From positions 1 to 64,000 of the forward strand of contig SEEM01000011.1 in assembly GCA_004144595.1 (NCBI GenBank): 64,000 bases of DNA, in the 5' to 3' direction. The DNA is from Hyphomicrobiales bacterium (GTDB lineage: Bacteria; Pseudomonadota; Alphaproteobacteria; Rhizobiales; Beijerinckiaceae). Below, in pieces: positions 9,282 to 20,050 of the stretch (the stretch's first letter is position 1; every line of letters starts with the position of its first letter). The notes beneath the pieces were generated by a model that worked only from the letters and a program-made list of their open reading frames with translations, was not told where the DNA came from and made no database searches. The translations under genes were made by a program, and so were the position numbers.

Positions 9282-10085
9282 ATGACACCCAGATATGACG
9301 ACTATCAGCGGCTCCTCTTCGACCGGCCGGCCGATGGCGTGCTGCGCGTCACCATCAGCCGCCCGGAGCGGCTGAACGCGCTCGATGCCCGCGGGCATCG
9401 GGAACTCGCCTATGTGTGGCAGGAGATCGACAAGGATCCCAGCGTCAGGGCCGTCATCCTCACCGGAGCGGGAAAGGTGTTCTCGGCCGGCGGCGATTTC
9501 GAAGTCGTCGATCACCTGAACAACGATCATGAAGCCCGGGCCGAGATGTGGCAGGAAGCGCGCGACCTGGTCTACAACGTCATCAATTGCTCCAAGCCGA
9601 TCATCTCCGCGATGCGCGGGCCGGTGGTGGGCGCGGGGCTCGTGGCGGGCATCCTTGCCGACGTGTCGATCGCCTCGAAGACAGCCAAAATTCTCGACGG
9701 GCATACACGGCTGGGGGTGGTCGCCGGCGACCACGGCGCGATGATCTGGCCCCTGCTCTGCGGCATGGCCAAGGCGAAGTACTATCTGATGACATGCGAG
9801 CCGCTGAGCGGCGCCAAGGCCGAGGAGATCGGCCTGATCTCGCTTGCGGTCGAGGATGACGAAGTCGAAGCCAAGGCGATCGAGGTCGCCGCGCGTCTTG
9901 CCGCCGGCGCGACGCGGGCGATCAGCTGGACGAAATACGCTCTGAACAACTGGCTGCGGCTGGCAGGCCCGTCTTTCGATGCCTCGCTTGCGCTCGAAAT
10001 GCTGGGTTTCGGCGGGTCCGATGCCAAGGAAGGCCTTGCATCCCATCGCGAGAAGCGACCGCCCCAGTTCCACCCAAAGACCTGA
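9282..10085 (+). CDS. Enoyl-CoA hydratase/isomerase family (crotonase fold) protein
   Basis: A 267-residue crotonase-fold protein with the oxyanion-hole segments FSAGGDF (near 67) and GPVVGAG (near 113). GAGG lies 11 bases before the ATG at 9282. Both glutamates that hydrate the double bond in classical enoyl-CoA hydratase are missing: by alignment they fall at Val121 and His141 (DGHTRLG). It still should bind an acyl-CoA, but the reaction may be isomerisation, decarboxylation, hydrolysis or something else. Last gene of the liv operon, followed by a clear terminator, so it probably works on the imported substrate. Confidence 0.88.
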   Translation: MTPRYDDYQRLLFDRPADGVLRVTISRPERLNALDARGHRELAYVWQEIDKDPSVRAVILTGAGKVFSAGGDFEVVDHLNNDHEARAEMWQEARDLVYNVINCSKPIISAMRGPVVGAGLVAGILADVSIASKTAKILDGHTRLGVVAGDHGAMIWPLLCGMAKAKYYLMTCEPLSGAKAEEIGLISLAVEDDEVEAKAIEVAARLAAGATRAISWTKYALNNWLRLAGPSFDASLALEMLGFGGSDAKEGLASHREKRPPQFHPKT

Positions 10086-10110
10086 TAGGCTGTCACGAGG
10101 AACGCATTGT

Positions 10111-10139
10111 CGCCGGAACGCCACGCGGCCGTTCCGGCG
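10111..10139 (+). terminator. Rho-independent terminator of the liv/crotonase operon
   Basis: Perfect 10-base arms CGCCGGAACG and CGTTCCGGCG around a 9-base loop, followed by ATTTTCGTT. It starts 26 bases after the crotonase stop codon and lies between convergent genes. The T-rich tail is on the plus strand only. Confidence 0.8.
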
Positions 10140-10172
10140 ATTTTCGTTGAGCCCTGTAGCGGGGGCTACCGC

Positions 10173-12110
<1,938 letters not shown>

Positions 12111-12231
12111 GCTTGCTGCTCCGTGCAATCGCGGGCTCCGTCGGAGGCCGGTCGAGGAAGGCTGTGTCGGTGTCTTATGCGAGCGCAGGCTCGAAACGGC
12201 CGATGCGCGTGCAAGGAGACGCGAGCGTCGG

Positions 12232-12999
12232 CTAGTAGATCGTCACGCCGCTATCGACTGCGTAGATCTGCCCGGTCACCCGGCGCGACTCGTCCGATCC
12301 GAGATACAGCGCCATATAGGCCATATCGATCGGTTCGCAGGGCCCGAGCAGGCATTGGTCGAGTGTCGCCTTCGCCTCGGGCCGCGATTCGACGAGGTGG
12401 CGAACACGCTCCGACAGCGTCAGGCCCGGAGCGATCGCGTTCACGCGGATGCGGTCGGGCGCATATTCATGCGCCATGGAGCGCGTCATGGACGATACGC
12501 CGCCCTTGGCCGCCGTGTAGCAGTCTCGCTCTGGCATCGACATCAGCGCGACCATCGAGGAAAAGTTGATGATCGAGCCGCCGCCAGCCTTCCTGAGCTC
12601 GGGGATGCCGTGCTTGCAGACCAGGAAGGTGCCGTAGAGATCGAGCTTGATCGCGCGCCAGAATTCCTCGTCCGGAGCGTCGGTCACGCGCGCGTCCTGC
12701 GGCGTCGACCCGCCCGCGGCATTGCAGAGGATGTCGATCTTTCCGAATGCCTGGACGGTGTGGGCAAGGCCGGCAAGGACGCTTTCAGCAGTCGTGACAT
12801 CGACCTGCCCAGCGAGCGCCACGCTTGCATCGCCGCAGGTCTCCGCTGCGGCTGCTGCGATCTCAGCCTTGATGTCGCCGACGAAGACGCGCGCGCCCTC
12901 CTTGACGAACTGCCGGCAGATCTCGCTGCCGATGCCGCCGCCCGCCCCCGTGACGAAAGCCACCTTGCCTTCAAGCCTGCCCACTGCGTCGTCTCCCAT
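12232..12999 (-). CDS. SDR family oxidoreductase
   Basis: A 255-residue short-chain dehydrogenase/reductase with the cofactor motif TGAGGGIG near residue 16, NAAGG near 91 and an intact catalytic YTAAK near 158, with the expected serine upstream in NFSSM. It probably oxidises a hydroxyl or reduces a ketone with NAD(P)H. The ATG at 12999 was chosen because the protein then begins a few residues before the Rossmann strand; the frame is open far upstream only because of GC-rich read-through across the next gene. A 26-base spacer separates it from the OYE gene, so the two are probably one transcript. Confidence 0.92.
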   Translation of the reverse strand: MGDDAVGRLEGKVAFVTGAGGGIGSEICRQFVKEGARVFVGDIKAEIAAAAAETCGDASVALAGQVDVTTAESVLAGLAHTVQAFGKIDILCNAAGGSTPQDARVTDAPDEEFWRAIKLDLYGTFLVCKHGIPELRKAGGGSIINFSSMVALMSMPERDCYTAAKGGVSSMTRSMAHEYAPDRIRVNAIAPGLTLSERVRHLVESRPEAKATLDQCLLGPCEPIDMAYMALYLGSDESRRVTGQIYAVDSGVTIY

Positions 13000-13025
13000 T
13001 TTCTGTTCTCGATACCGTCCGGGCT

Positions 13026-14207
13026 TCAGGACTCTCCGGACTTCATCTTGCGTCTGGTTTCGCCATAGCGATCGCTGACGCGCCGGTCGCCCACCACCGT
13101 CTCCGGCGTCGTGCCTTCCCCCCGGCGGGGATAGTCGGTGTAGCCACGGGCGCCCGGCGTGTAGAAAGTCTCGCGGATGGGCACGTTGAGGTCGGCCTCG
13201 TCCGCGAAGCGCTCGACCAGGTCCGGGTTGGCGATGTAGGCGCGGCCATAGGCAATCAGATCGGCATCGCCCGCAGCCAGCGCGGCATTGCCGCTGGCGC
13301 GGCTGTGATCGGTCGCGCTGATGATCGGCCCGCCGAAGAAGCGGCGGAAATGAGAGCACATCGACACGCCCTGCGGCAGCGGCAAGCCGCTGATGTCGTT
13401 GAACGGCTCCATCACATGCAGATAGGCGATGCCCATCTGCGACAGCTTCGAGCAGAGATGTTCGAAGAGCGGCAGTGTTTCGTCGTCGACCGTGATGCCG
13501 GACAGGCCATGGACGGAAGGGTTGATGCGTACGCCGACGCGTCCGAGACTGATCTCCGCCCCGACCGCTTCGAGTACGTCGACGAGGAAGCGCGTGCGGT
13601 TCTCGATGCTGCCGCCAAAGGCGTCGCTGCGTCGGTTCATGCTTCTGGCGAAGAACTGGTTGAACAGGTAGCCGTTCGCCGCATGCAGTTCGACGCCGTC
13701 GAAGCCTGCCGCGACGGCATTGGCGGCGGCATCGCGGAACCCCGCGATCGTCTCGCGGATGTCGGTCTCGGTCATCGCCTGCGGCGTCACCGTATCCGTG
13801 TGTCCATTGGGCCCGAAGATCTTGTCGCGCGGGTCGATCGCGGAGGGAGCCAAGGGCAAGCGACCGCCGAGGAGGTCGGGATGCGACATCGCCCCGACAT
13901 GCCAAAGCTGGCAGAAGATCCGTCCGCCGGCCTCGTGGACGACCTGCGTGACCCGTCTCCAACCCTGCGTCTGCTCGGGAGAATGGATGCCGGGCACATT
14001 GATGTAGCCAACGCCGCGCGGGCTGACGAAAGCTCCTTCGGTAATGAGCAGGCCAGCCGAGGCGCGCTGCCGATAATACTCCGCCATCAGTTCCGTCGGC
14101 GCCGTGTCCGGATTGTCGGCGCGGCACCGCGTCATCGGCGCCATGCAGACGCGGTTGGGAAGCCGCAATTCGCCGAGGTCGAAAGGTTGTAGCAGGGGCT
14201 GGTTCAT
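13026..14207 (-). CDS. Old Yellow Enzyme family FMN oxidoreductase (alkene reductase)
   Basis: A 393-residue FMN TIM-barrel enzyme of the Old Yellow Enzyme class, with RVCMAPMTR near residue 19, the FDGVELHAANGYL block near 177 and a C-terminal RPGSYRE-like LVERF/AYG region. The start at 14207 gives the usual MNQPLLQPFDLGELRLPNR-type beginning. The family reduces activated C=C bonds with NAD(P)H. Together with the SDR and the larger Fe-S OYE upstream it forms a reductive module, which suggests an unsaturated, possibly cyclic, substrate (inference). Confidence 0.92.
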   Translation of the reverse strand: MNQPLLQPFDLGELRLPNRVCMAPMTRCRADNPDTAPTELMAEYYRQRASAGLLITEGAFVSPRGVGYINVPGIHSPEQTQGWRRVTQVVHEAGGRIFCQLWHVGAMSHPDLLGGRLPLAPSAIDPRDKIFGPNGHTDTVTPQAMTETDIRETIAGFRDAAANAVAAGFDGVELHAANGYLFNQFFARSMNRRSDAFGGSIENRTRFLVDVLEAVGAEISLGRVGVRINPSVHGLSGITVDDETLPLFEHLCSKLSQMGIAYLHVMEPFNDISGLPLPQGVSMCSHFRRFFGGPIISATDHSRASGNAALAAGDADLIAYGRAYIANPDLVERFADEADLNVPIRETFYTPGARGYTDYPRRGEGTTPETVVGDRRVSDRYGETRRKMKSGES

Positions 14208-14218
14208 CGATTTCCGTC

Positions 14219-16249
14219 TCAGATCATCCAACCGGCGCGCTCACCGTCGAGAATGGCGGCATCGGCCTGGCGCGGCGCGACCGCATCGCCCACGACAAGC
14301 AGCTCGGCTGCCACGTCGCCGAGCGCGCGGGCGAGGCCGTCATTGGCGACGTTGCCCATGGCGAGGACGACCGGCCCCGCATGAGCGAGCACGCGCGTCG
14401 CGCCGCTGAAGCGATCCTCGCAGGTAATGGTGTCCTCGCCGATCTCGACCACGAAGGTCGCGGTCTCGACCGCAATGCCGAGCGAAGCCAGGCGGCGATA
14501 TAATGCCGGCGCGTGGTGAATGGGCAGATCGGCGCCGGCATGCATGTGCGGCGTCACGATGGTCACCTGCGCCCCCCGCTCGGCAAGCCTTTCAGCAGCT
14601 GCGGTGCCCGCGAGATGCGGATCGTCCTCGATGACGAGGATGTGGCCGGAGACGGAGCCCTCCATGGCGAAGATATCCGCGACCGACAGCACGCGGTCGC
14701 GTCCCGCGCCGGCGATGCCGTCATGCCCTGGCCGCAGGGTCGTGTAGCCGTCGCGTCTCGGAACCGAGCCCGTCGCGATGACGATCGCCTCGTAGCCGCC
14801 CTGGCGCAGCAGCGCTTCATCCACGGTGACATTCAGGTGGACGGCGACACCGACCCGATCGAGCATCAGTGCCTGCCAGCGATGAATCTCGCCATAGCCC
14901 CGGCGCGACTTGACCGAAGCGGTCATCAGGTTCTGCCCGCCGAGCGCGGAGCCGCGCTCGAAAAGGGTAACGTCGTGCCCGCGTTCCGCCGCGACGCGAG
15001 CAGCTGCCATGCCGGCCGGGCCGCCGCCGACCACCGCGACCTTTCGGCGCTGCCGGGCCGGGCGCATGCTGCCGATGCCGAGCTGCGCCTCGCGGCCCAC
15101 GGCTGTGTTGTGGACGCAGCCGACGCCACGCCCGCGGTCAAGGCCGACGATACAGGATTGGTTGGAATAGGTGCAGATGCGGATGCCGTCGCGGTCGCCG
15201 CGGGCTGCCTTGTTGGGAAACTCGGGGTCGGAGAGCAAGGCGCGAGCCATGCCGACGAAATCAGCCTGACCCGATGCCAGCACAGCTTCGGCGTCCTCCG
15301 GCGTACCAATGCGCGAGCTGACACAGATGCTAAGGCCCGCGACTGCCTCGCGAATCCGGCCGGCGTAGGGCGCGAACTGGGCCGTCGGAGCCGTGATGTC
15401 GGCGATCCAGCCGGGATAGCTCAGCGAGGTCATGCCGCTGACGTTGAGATAGCTGACCGGCTCCCGTCCCAATGCCTGGGCAATCTCGATCGCGTCCTCG
15501 GCCTCCAAGCCGCCGGGCACCCAATCCGCAGAGTTCATGCGAACCCCGATCAGGAAGTCGCTGCCAACGGCCTTGCGGATCGCCCGGATGCCGTCGACCA
15601 GAAACCTCATCCGGTTGGCGAGAGGGCCGCCATAGCGGTCCGTGCGCTTGTTGCTGGCCGGCGAGAGAAATTCGTGCAGCATATAGCCTTGGGCGGCGAA
15701 GACTTCGACGCCGGCAGCGCCGGCCTCCTGCATGTTCACGGCCGCAGCGACCATCGTCGCGACGTATTCCTCGATGTCCGCGACCGTCATCTCCTTCGGG
15801 ATCTCGCCGGTGCGGGGGCAGGGTATCGCCGATGGCGCGAGAAGCGGTAGCCCGAACTGCGAGGTTCCGGGGGAGCGCAACTGACGGCCGCTGATATTGA
15901 GCTGGGAGACAAAATGCCCGCCGAGCGTGCTAATCGCTTCGATCATCCTGCGATAATGCGGCTGCAGCGACCGATCATTGGCCATGTCGAGCCCGCCCAG
16001 CGCCGAGGTTTCGAGCGCTCCGCCCCAGCTTCCCATCCGCCGCCATGACTCGGGCATCAGGAAGTTGGACATGACGATCAGGCCGGCCCCGCCCTTCGCG
16101 CGCTCAACATGGTAGTCGATGGTCCTGTCGATCGCCGAGCCATAGCCAGCCCCGAAGACCACAGCATGGGGCATCATCGCGATGCGGTTGCGCAACGTGA
16201 CATGGCCGAGGGTGAGCGGACTGAATAGGTTCGGATAGGGCTCGGCCAT
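14219..16249 (-). CDS. NADH:flavin oxidoreductase with Fe-S and FAD domains (2,4-dienoyl-CoA reductase type)
   Basis: A 676-residue three-part enzyme: an N-terminal OYE-type FMN barrel (1-340), an iron-sulfur segment (about 355-380) and a C-terminal FAD/NAD(P)-binding domain with VAVVGGGPAGMAAARVAAERG near 400. Family members such as 2,4-dienoyl-CoA reductase hold a 4Fe-4S cluster with four cysteines spaced C-x2-C-x3-C-x11-C. Here the positions are Cys359, Ser362, Cys366 and Cys378, so one ligand is serine. The stop lies 11 bases before the smaller OYE start. It probably reduces an unsaturated CoA ester or enone using NAD(P)H. Confidence 0.9.
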   Translation of the reverse strand: MAEPYPNLFSPLTLGHVTLRNRIAMMPHAVVFGAGYGSAIDRTIDYHVERAKGGAGLIVMSNFLMPESWRRMGSWGGALETSALGGLDMANDRSLQPHYRRMIEAISTLGGHFVSQLNISGRQLRSPGTSQFGLPLLAPSAIPCPRTGEIPKEMTVADIEEYVATMVAAAVNMQEAGAAGVEVFAAQGYMLHEFLSPASNKRTDRYGGPLANRMRFLVDGIRAIRKAVGSDFLIGVRMNSADWVPGGLEAEDAIEIAQALGREPVSYLNVSGMTSLSYPGWIADITAPTAQFAPYAGRIREAVAGLSICVSSRIGTPEDAEAVLASGQADFVGMARALLSDPEFPNKAARGDRDGIRICTYSNQSCIVGLDRGRGVGCVHNTAVGREAQLGIGSMRPARQRRKVAVVGGGPAGMAAARVAAERGHDVTLFERGSALGGQNLMTASVKSRRGYGEIHRWQALMLDRVGVAVHLNVTVDEALLRQGGYEAIVIATGSVPRRDGYTTLRPGHDGIAGAGRDRVLSVADIFAMEGSVSGHILVIEDDPHLAGTAAAERLAERGAQVTIVTPHMHAGADLPIHHAPALYRRLASLGIAVETATFVVEIGEDTITCEDRFSGATRVLAHAGPVVLAMGNVANDGLARALGDVAAELLVVGDAVAPRQADAAILDGERAGWMI

Positions 16250-16264
16250 GACGCGAAGCTCCGT

Positions 16265-17044
16265 TCAGATCGATCGTCTGGAGGTCAGGCCTCCATCGAC
16301 GGTGCAGATCACACCGGACGTGTAGGCCGAGCGCGGCGATGCGAGGAAGGCGAAGAGGTCCGCGACCTCCCTGATATGGGCAGGCCTGCCGAGAGGATAT
16401 GCGGCAAGCAGCTCGCGATAGCGGCTCTCGTCGCCGTGCAGTTCCTGCGCGCGGCTCTTCATGACCTTGACGATTCGGTCCGTCGCCACCGGGCCGGGAT
16501 TGATGCCGACGACACGGATGCCGTCGTCGAGGCTGCGGCCACCCAGCGCCCGGGTGAAGGCCATCAGCGCGGCGTTGCCGGTCGAGCCGGCGATGTAGCG
16601 CGCGTCGAAGTTCTCGCCGCCATTGCCGATATTGTTCAGGATGACGCCGCGGCCGCGCGCCTTCATGCCAGGATAGATCGCGCGGCAGAGATCGATATAG
16701 CCGAACACCTTGACGTCCCAGCCGTCGCGCCACGCCGCCGCCTCGACCTGCCAGAGGTCTCCGCCGGGAATGGCGCCGGCATTGTTGACGAGAACGTCGA
16801 TATCGCCTGCCGCATCCGCGATTGCCTGGACTGCTCCCGGCGCGGCGATGTCGGCCTGCTGAGTCACGACCTCGACGCCGTGCGCAGCTCGCAACCGCTC
16901 GGCGAGACGTTCCAGTTTGTCGGCCGAGCGCGCGACGAGATGGAGATGCGCGCCTTCCTCCGCAAAAACCTCGGCCAAACCTTCGCCGATGCCCTGGGAG
17001 GCGCCCGTGACGAGGACGCGTTGTCCTGCAAGTTGCAGATTCAT
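16265..17044 (-). CDS. SDR family protein with atypical active site
   Basis: A 259-residue SDR with a normal cofactor motif, TGASQGIG at about 14-21, and NNAGA near 88. At the active site Tyr150 is present but the lysine four residues later is Ser154 (YIAGSTGNAAL), and the usual catalytic serine position reads asparagine (LNNIG). NAD(P) binding is likely; standard SDR catalysis is doubtful. GGAG lies 9 bases before the ATG. It is first on the minus strand of the reductive group (16265 to 10173), with 15 bases to the Fe-S OYE gene, and diverges from the LysR gene. Confidence 0.88.
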   Translation of the reverse strand: MNLQLAGQRVLVTGASQGIGEGLAEVFAEEGAHLHLVARSADKLERLAERLRAAHGVEVVTQQADIAAPGAVQAIADAAGDIDVLVNNAGAIPGGDLWQVEAAAWRDGWDVKVFGYIDLCRAIYPGMKARGRGVILNNIGNGGENFDARYIAGSTGNAALMAFTRALGGRSLDDGIRVVGINPGPVATDRIVKVMKSRAQELHGDESRYRELLAAYPLGRPAHIREVADLFAFLASPRSAYTSGVICTVDGGLTSRRSI

Positions 17045-17303
17045 TCTGGGCTCCGGCTGCTCGCTGCCCGAGCATAACTATTGTCTTCGGGCCGGTAGCG
17101 GCAGTCGTCCCAGCGATCGCCTCGGTTATCCAAAGGGCTTTCCTATACCGTTCGGCGATGCCGGGCGCGCCTGCGCCCGCCTTCTGCGATCCCTGCGAAT
17201 GAAAAACTGCCTAACGTTCATTCGGTTGTATCACGAGAGTTCTCCTTGGGTTACGATCGCTTGCCGGAACGGCCAAAAAACAAAATTCTGCAGGGAGGAC
17301 GAT
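17045..17303. promoter_or_regulatory. Divergent promoter region of the SDR/OYE group and the LysR gene, with an inverted repeat
   Basis: A 259-base spacer. The inverted repeat CGAATGAA-N13-TTCATTCG at 17196-17224 is the best operator candidate; eight-base arms are not expected often by chance in a spacer of this length. LysR proteins normally bind such a site between divergent genes and control both. A GGGAGG element at 17294-17299 is the Shine-Dalgarno of the LysR gene. Confidence 0.5.
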
Positions 17304-18293
17304 ATGCTCAAGGAACGGCATGTGACGCCCGCGATCGACGTCAAACAGGTCCATTATTTCATGACCTTGGCGGAATGCGGCACGATCTCGAAAGCGGCCG
17401 ACGTGCTCGGCCTCGCTCAGCCATCATTGACCGAACACATCGTGCGGCTGGAAAAAAAGCTCGACGCCAAGCTGGCGATCCGTGGTCCGCGAGGCATAAC
17501 CCTGACGGAAGCCGGTCGTCTTCTGGCGCGGGAAGGGCAGGGCCTGATCGACGCGGCGCGCAGCCTGGCCAACGGACTGCACCAGCTGCGCAACGAGCTT
17601 AGCGGCACCGTATCCATTGCCTTGCCGCCCTCGATGAGCGCGCTGCTCAGCATTCCCTTGGCAGAGACCGTTCGCCTCGAATATCCGGGCATCAAGCTGC
17701 ACATCACCGAAGGCCTCACCGGTCACATCCTGGACTGGATCGAGCGAGAGACGATCGACATGGGCTTTGTCTACATGAAGGTCGCGACCGCGACGTTCCA
17801 GGCCAAGCCGGTGCTGCGCGAGGACATGTTTCTGATTTCGGCGCCCGACAACATGCCGGTGGCGCCCAACGCGGAAGGCGACTACGTCATCGAGCCCCAT
17901 CAGCTCAGCGAGTTGCAGCTGGTGATGCCGAGCCGCCCCCACAGTGCGCGACATGCCCTCGAGAGCTTTGCGAGCGAGAGCAACATCGCCCTCGACGTGG
18001 TGCTGGAACTCGATTCGCTCTCGCAAGTGATCGAGATGGTCAGCCGGGCAAGCGCCTACACCTTCCTCCCGCATGCTGCCGTGGCCGCTGCGGTTCGGGA
18101 TGGAAAGCTCGCACTGGTGCGCATCGCGAACACGCCTTTCCAGCGGACGGCCTATCTGACGCGCAAGCGCTCGCGGCTCGTTTCCATGGCTGCCGTCAAG
18201 ATCGAGGCGATGATCACCAGCATATTGAAGGAGTTGATCGAGAAGTACGACGTCTCGGCGACGGTTATCGAAGAGCGCTCGTCGGTCAACTAA
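17304..18293 (+). CDS. LysR family transcriptional regulator
   Basis: A 329-residue LysR regulator. A winged helix-turn-helix occupies about residues 12-70 (VHYFMTLAECGTISKAADVL), followed by a periplasmic-binding-protein-like effector domain (about 98-310) and a longer C-terminal tail than usual. The ATG at 17304 has a strong GGAGG; the open frame upstream to 16917 overlaps the divergent SDR gene. It probably senses a pathway intermediate and controls the divergent SDR/OYE genes as well as its own promoter. A bidirectional terminator follows at 18351-18383. Confidence 0.94.
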   Translation: MLKERHVTPAIDVKQVHYFMTLAECGTISKAADVLGLAQPSLTEHIVRLEKKLDAKLAIRGPRGITLTEAGRLLAREGQGLIDAARSLANGLHQLRNELSGTVSIALPPSMSALLSIPLAETVRLEYPGIKLHITEGLTGHILDWIERETIDMGFVYMKVATATFQAKPVLREDMFLISAPDNMPVAPNAEGDYVIEPHQLSELQLVMPSRPHSARHALESFASESNIALDVVLELDSLSQVIEMVSRASAYTFLPHAAVAAAVRDGKLALVRIANTPFQRTAYLTRKRSRLVSMAAVKIEAMITSILKELIEKYDVSATVIEERSSVN

Positions 18294-18350
18294 ACGCAGC
18301 CAATTTCTGTTTCGCTTCGACCGGGCAAAGACGTTCGGTTCCCAATCGCT

Positions 18351-18383
18351 CCCGCGCAGCCACCAGATCCGGTGCTGCGCGGG
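18351..18383. terminator. Bidirectional terminator between the LysR gene and livK
   Basis: Perfect 10-base arms CCCGCGCAGC and GCTGCGCGGG around a 13-base loop, placed between two convergent genes. T-rich sequence (CTTTATTTCTT) lies on the plus-strand exit side, where it also forms the end of livK. Confidence 0.65.
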
Positions 18384-18393
18384 GCGCTGTGCT

Positions 18394-19587
18394 TTATTTC
18401 TTGAGGCGTCCGGCCAGTTCCTCGGGCACGACGCGGGTGAGTTCGACCAGCTTGCCGTTCTGCACCTGCGTAACGATCACCGGGATCAGCTCCTGCTGCG
18501 CCACGTCATAGGTCGCCTTGCCGCCGAACGCCGACTGCCCATAGAATGACGGGAAGGTGATCTCCGGCATCGCGCTGGCGACCTTCTTCGGGTCGATGCT
18601 CTGCGCCTTCTCGATCGCGGCCTTCAAGGCAAAGGGTGCGTCATACGCACCGAGGGTGGTTCCGCTGACGGGCTCTCCGGTAGCTGCCAGAAGGTCGGCA
18701 TTCAGCTTGACCTGGGCAGGGGTCGCCACTTTGGCGTCGACCGAGACCGCCGCGCCCATATAGGTGCCGTTGGCGGCGTCCCCGCCCGTGGTCAGGATCG
18801 CCTCGGCACTCGTGCCGGTACCGTTGAGCTTGATGCCTTTCCATCCGACGATCGCGAGTTCCTTGAGGATGGTGCCCGCAACACCGGGAGGCGTGCCGCC
18901 GAGATCGATCACATCGGGGTTCAGCGACGCAAGCTTCCCTACGATCGGCTGGAATTCCGTCGTGCCGCGCTCGAACCAGTCGCTCGACAGCACCTTGACG
19001 CCGTTCTTCGCCCAGTTCTTTTGGCTTTCCGGCTCGAGTTCCTGCCCGCTGGCGTCGTTGGGGTTGACCAGAACGACCGTCTTGATGTTCGGGTTCTTCT
19101 CTTTGATGTAGGCTGTGAGCGGGCCGAAAAGCTCGAACGGCGTATTCATGACCGTGAAGGTCAGGGGGAATTGCGTGCCCTTGAGGGACCGGCCCCAGGC
19201 GTTCGTCATGAGAAGCACGCCAGCGCGCTCGCTGAGCGACTGGAACGCTCGAGCCGGTGCGGTGCCGAGTGCCAGGGCAACGAACTTGACCCCGTCGCGG
19301 TTGATGAGCGTCTGCGCGACCTTGGAGCCGTCCGCGGCGTTGTACTTGTTGTCATAGGCCAGGCATTCGAAATTGTAGGTGGTCGTGCCGACCTTGATGC
19401 CGCCCGAATCCTTGATTTCCTGAGCGGCGCGGTCGCAGAGCCACTTTGTCTGTTTGCCCCAGTTCGCGGCATCACCCGACATCGGCACGGACATGCCGAG
19501 CTTGATGATGTCGGCAGCGTGAGCAGCAGGCGTCAAGGCTGCGGCGATGGCTCCCAGAGACACAGCCAAACCAATCCGGAATTTCAT
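18394..19587 (-). CDS. livK: Branched-chain amino acid-type ABC transporter substrate-binding protein
   Basis: A 397-residue periplasmic binding protein (peripla_BP_6 type). A Sec signal peptide spans about residues 1-22 (MKFRIGLAVSLGAIAAALTP, then an AHA-A cleavage site), and the mature protein begins with the typical IKLGMSVPMSGD. The ATG at 19587 is preceded by GGGAGGAAG; an upstream in-frame start near 19626 would disrupt the signal peptide. It very probably delivers substrate to LivHMGF encoded at 5970-9243. It is monocistronic, with its own promoter in the 19588-20050 spacer. Confidence 0.94.
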   Translation of the reverse strand: MKFRIGLAVSLGAIAAALTPAAHAADIIKLGMSVPMSGDAANWGKQTKWLCDRAAQEIKDSGGIKVGTTTYNFECLAYDNKYNAADGSKVAQTLINRDGVKFVALALGTAPARAFQSLSERAGVLLMTNAWGRSLKGTQFPLTFTVMNTPFELFGPLTAYIKEKNPNIKTVVLVNPNDASGQELEPESQKNWAKNGVKVLSSDWFERGTTEFQPIVGKLASLNPDVIDLGGTPPGVAGTILKELAIVGWKGIKLNGTGTSAEAILTTGGDAANGTYMGAAVSVDAKVATPAQVKLNADLLAATGEPVSGTTLGAYDAPFALKAAIEKAQSIDPKKVASAMPEITFPSFYGQSAFGGKATYDVAQQELIPVIVTQVQNGKLVELTRVVPEELAGRLKK

Positions 19588-20050
19588 TTTATTCTTCCTC
19601 CCAAAGGTTGTTCGCAGACACGTCAAGTCGGCCGATTGCTGCGGGCGACGCCGTCAACCGAACCAGCGCGGAACTCGCCTGCCGAAACGCGTGTGCATTT
19701 ATGAGTCTTTTCCCTACCGGCTACCGGCCTTGTTCAGGCCGGCGACCCGGCTTGGGACAGGGAGAGCAGCTAGCTGGCCCATGTCGGTCCGAACAGCGCA
19801 GTCGCGCAAGCGCCTGGCAGCTGAGGCTTTCGGGGATATAGGGCCGCCCTATCTCCGGGGCGATGGACGCTTACCGGGCATGATGCGAGGTTTGTCTCGC
19901 CTATCGGGCCGCGATGTCGGACCACGGGGCGTTGGGGAAGGCACGCAACGCCGTTTCTCCCCCGCCGACTTTGAGATCGACAATAATCCCGGCGAGCCAT
20001 CCGACTTCGCCGGGTCTCAAGCGAGACCAGGCCTTCCAGCAGGATATGAC
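19588..20050. promoter_or_regulatory. 463-base divergent intergenic region between livK and the beta-hydroxyacid dehydrogenase
   Basis: No convincing gene is seen; the open frames have no recognisable protein features. It contains an imperfect inverted repeat, GGGATATAGGGC with GCCCTATCTCCG, at 19833-19857 (10 of 12 pairs around one central base) and a small hairpin, GGTCTC-AAGC-GAGACC, at 20013-20028. Either could be an operator or a leader structure. Confidence 0.45.

Noticed and set aside
19588-20050. A protein gene in the livK/dehydrogenase spacer
   Set aside because: Open frames exist on both strands but only as GC-rich read-through; no ribosome site, family motif or sensible start was found.
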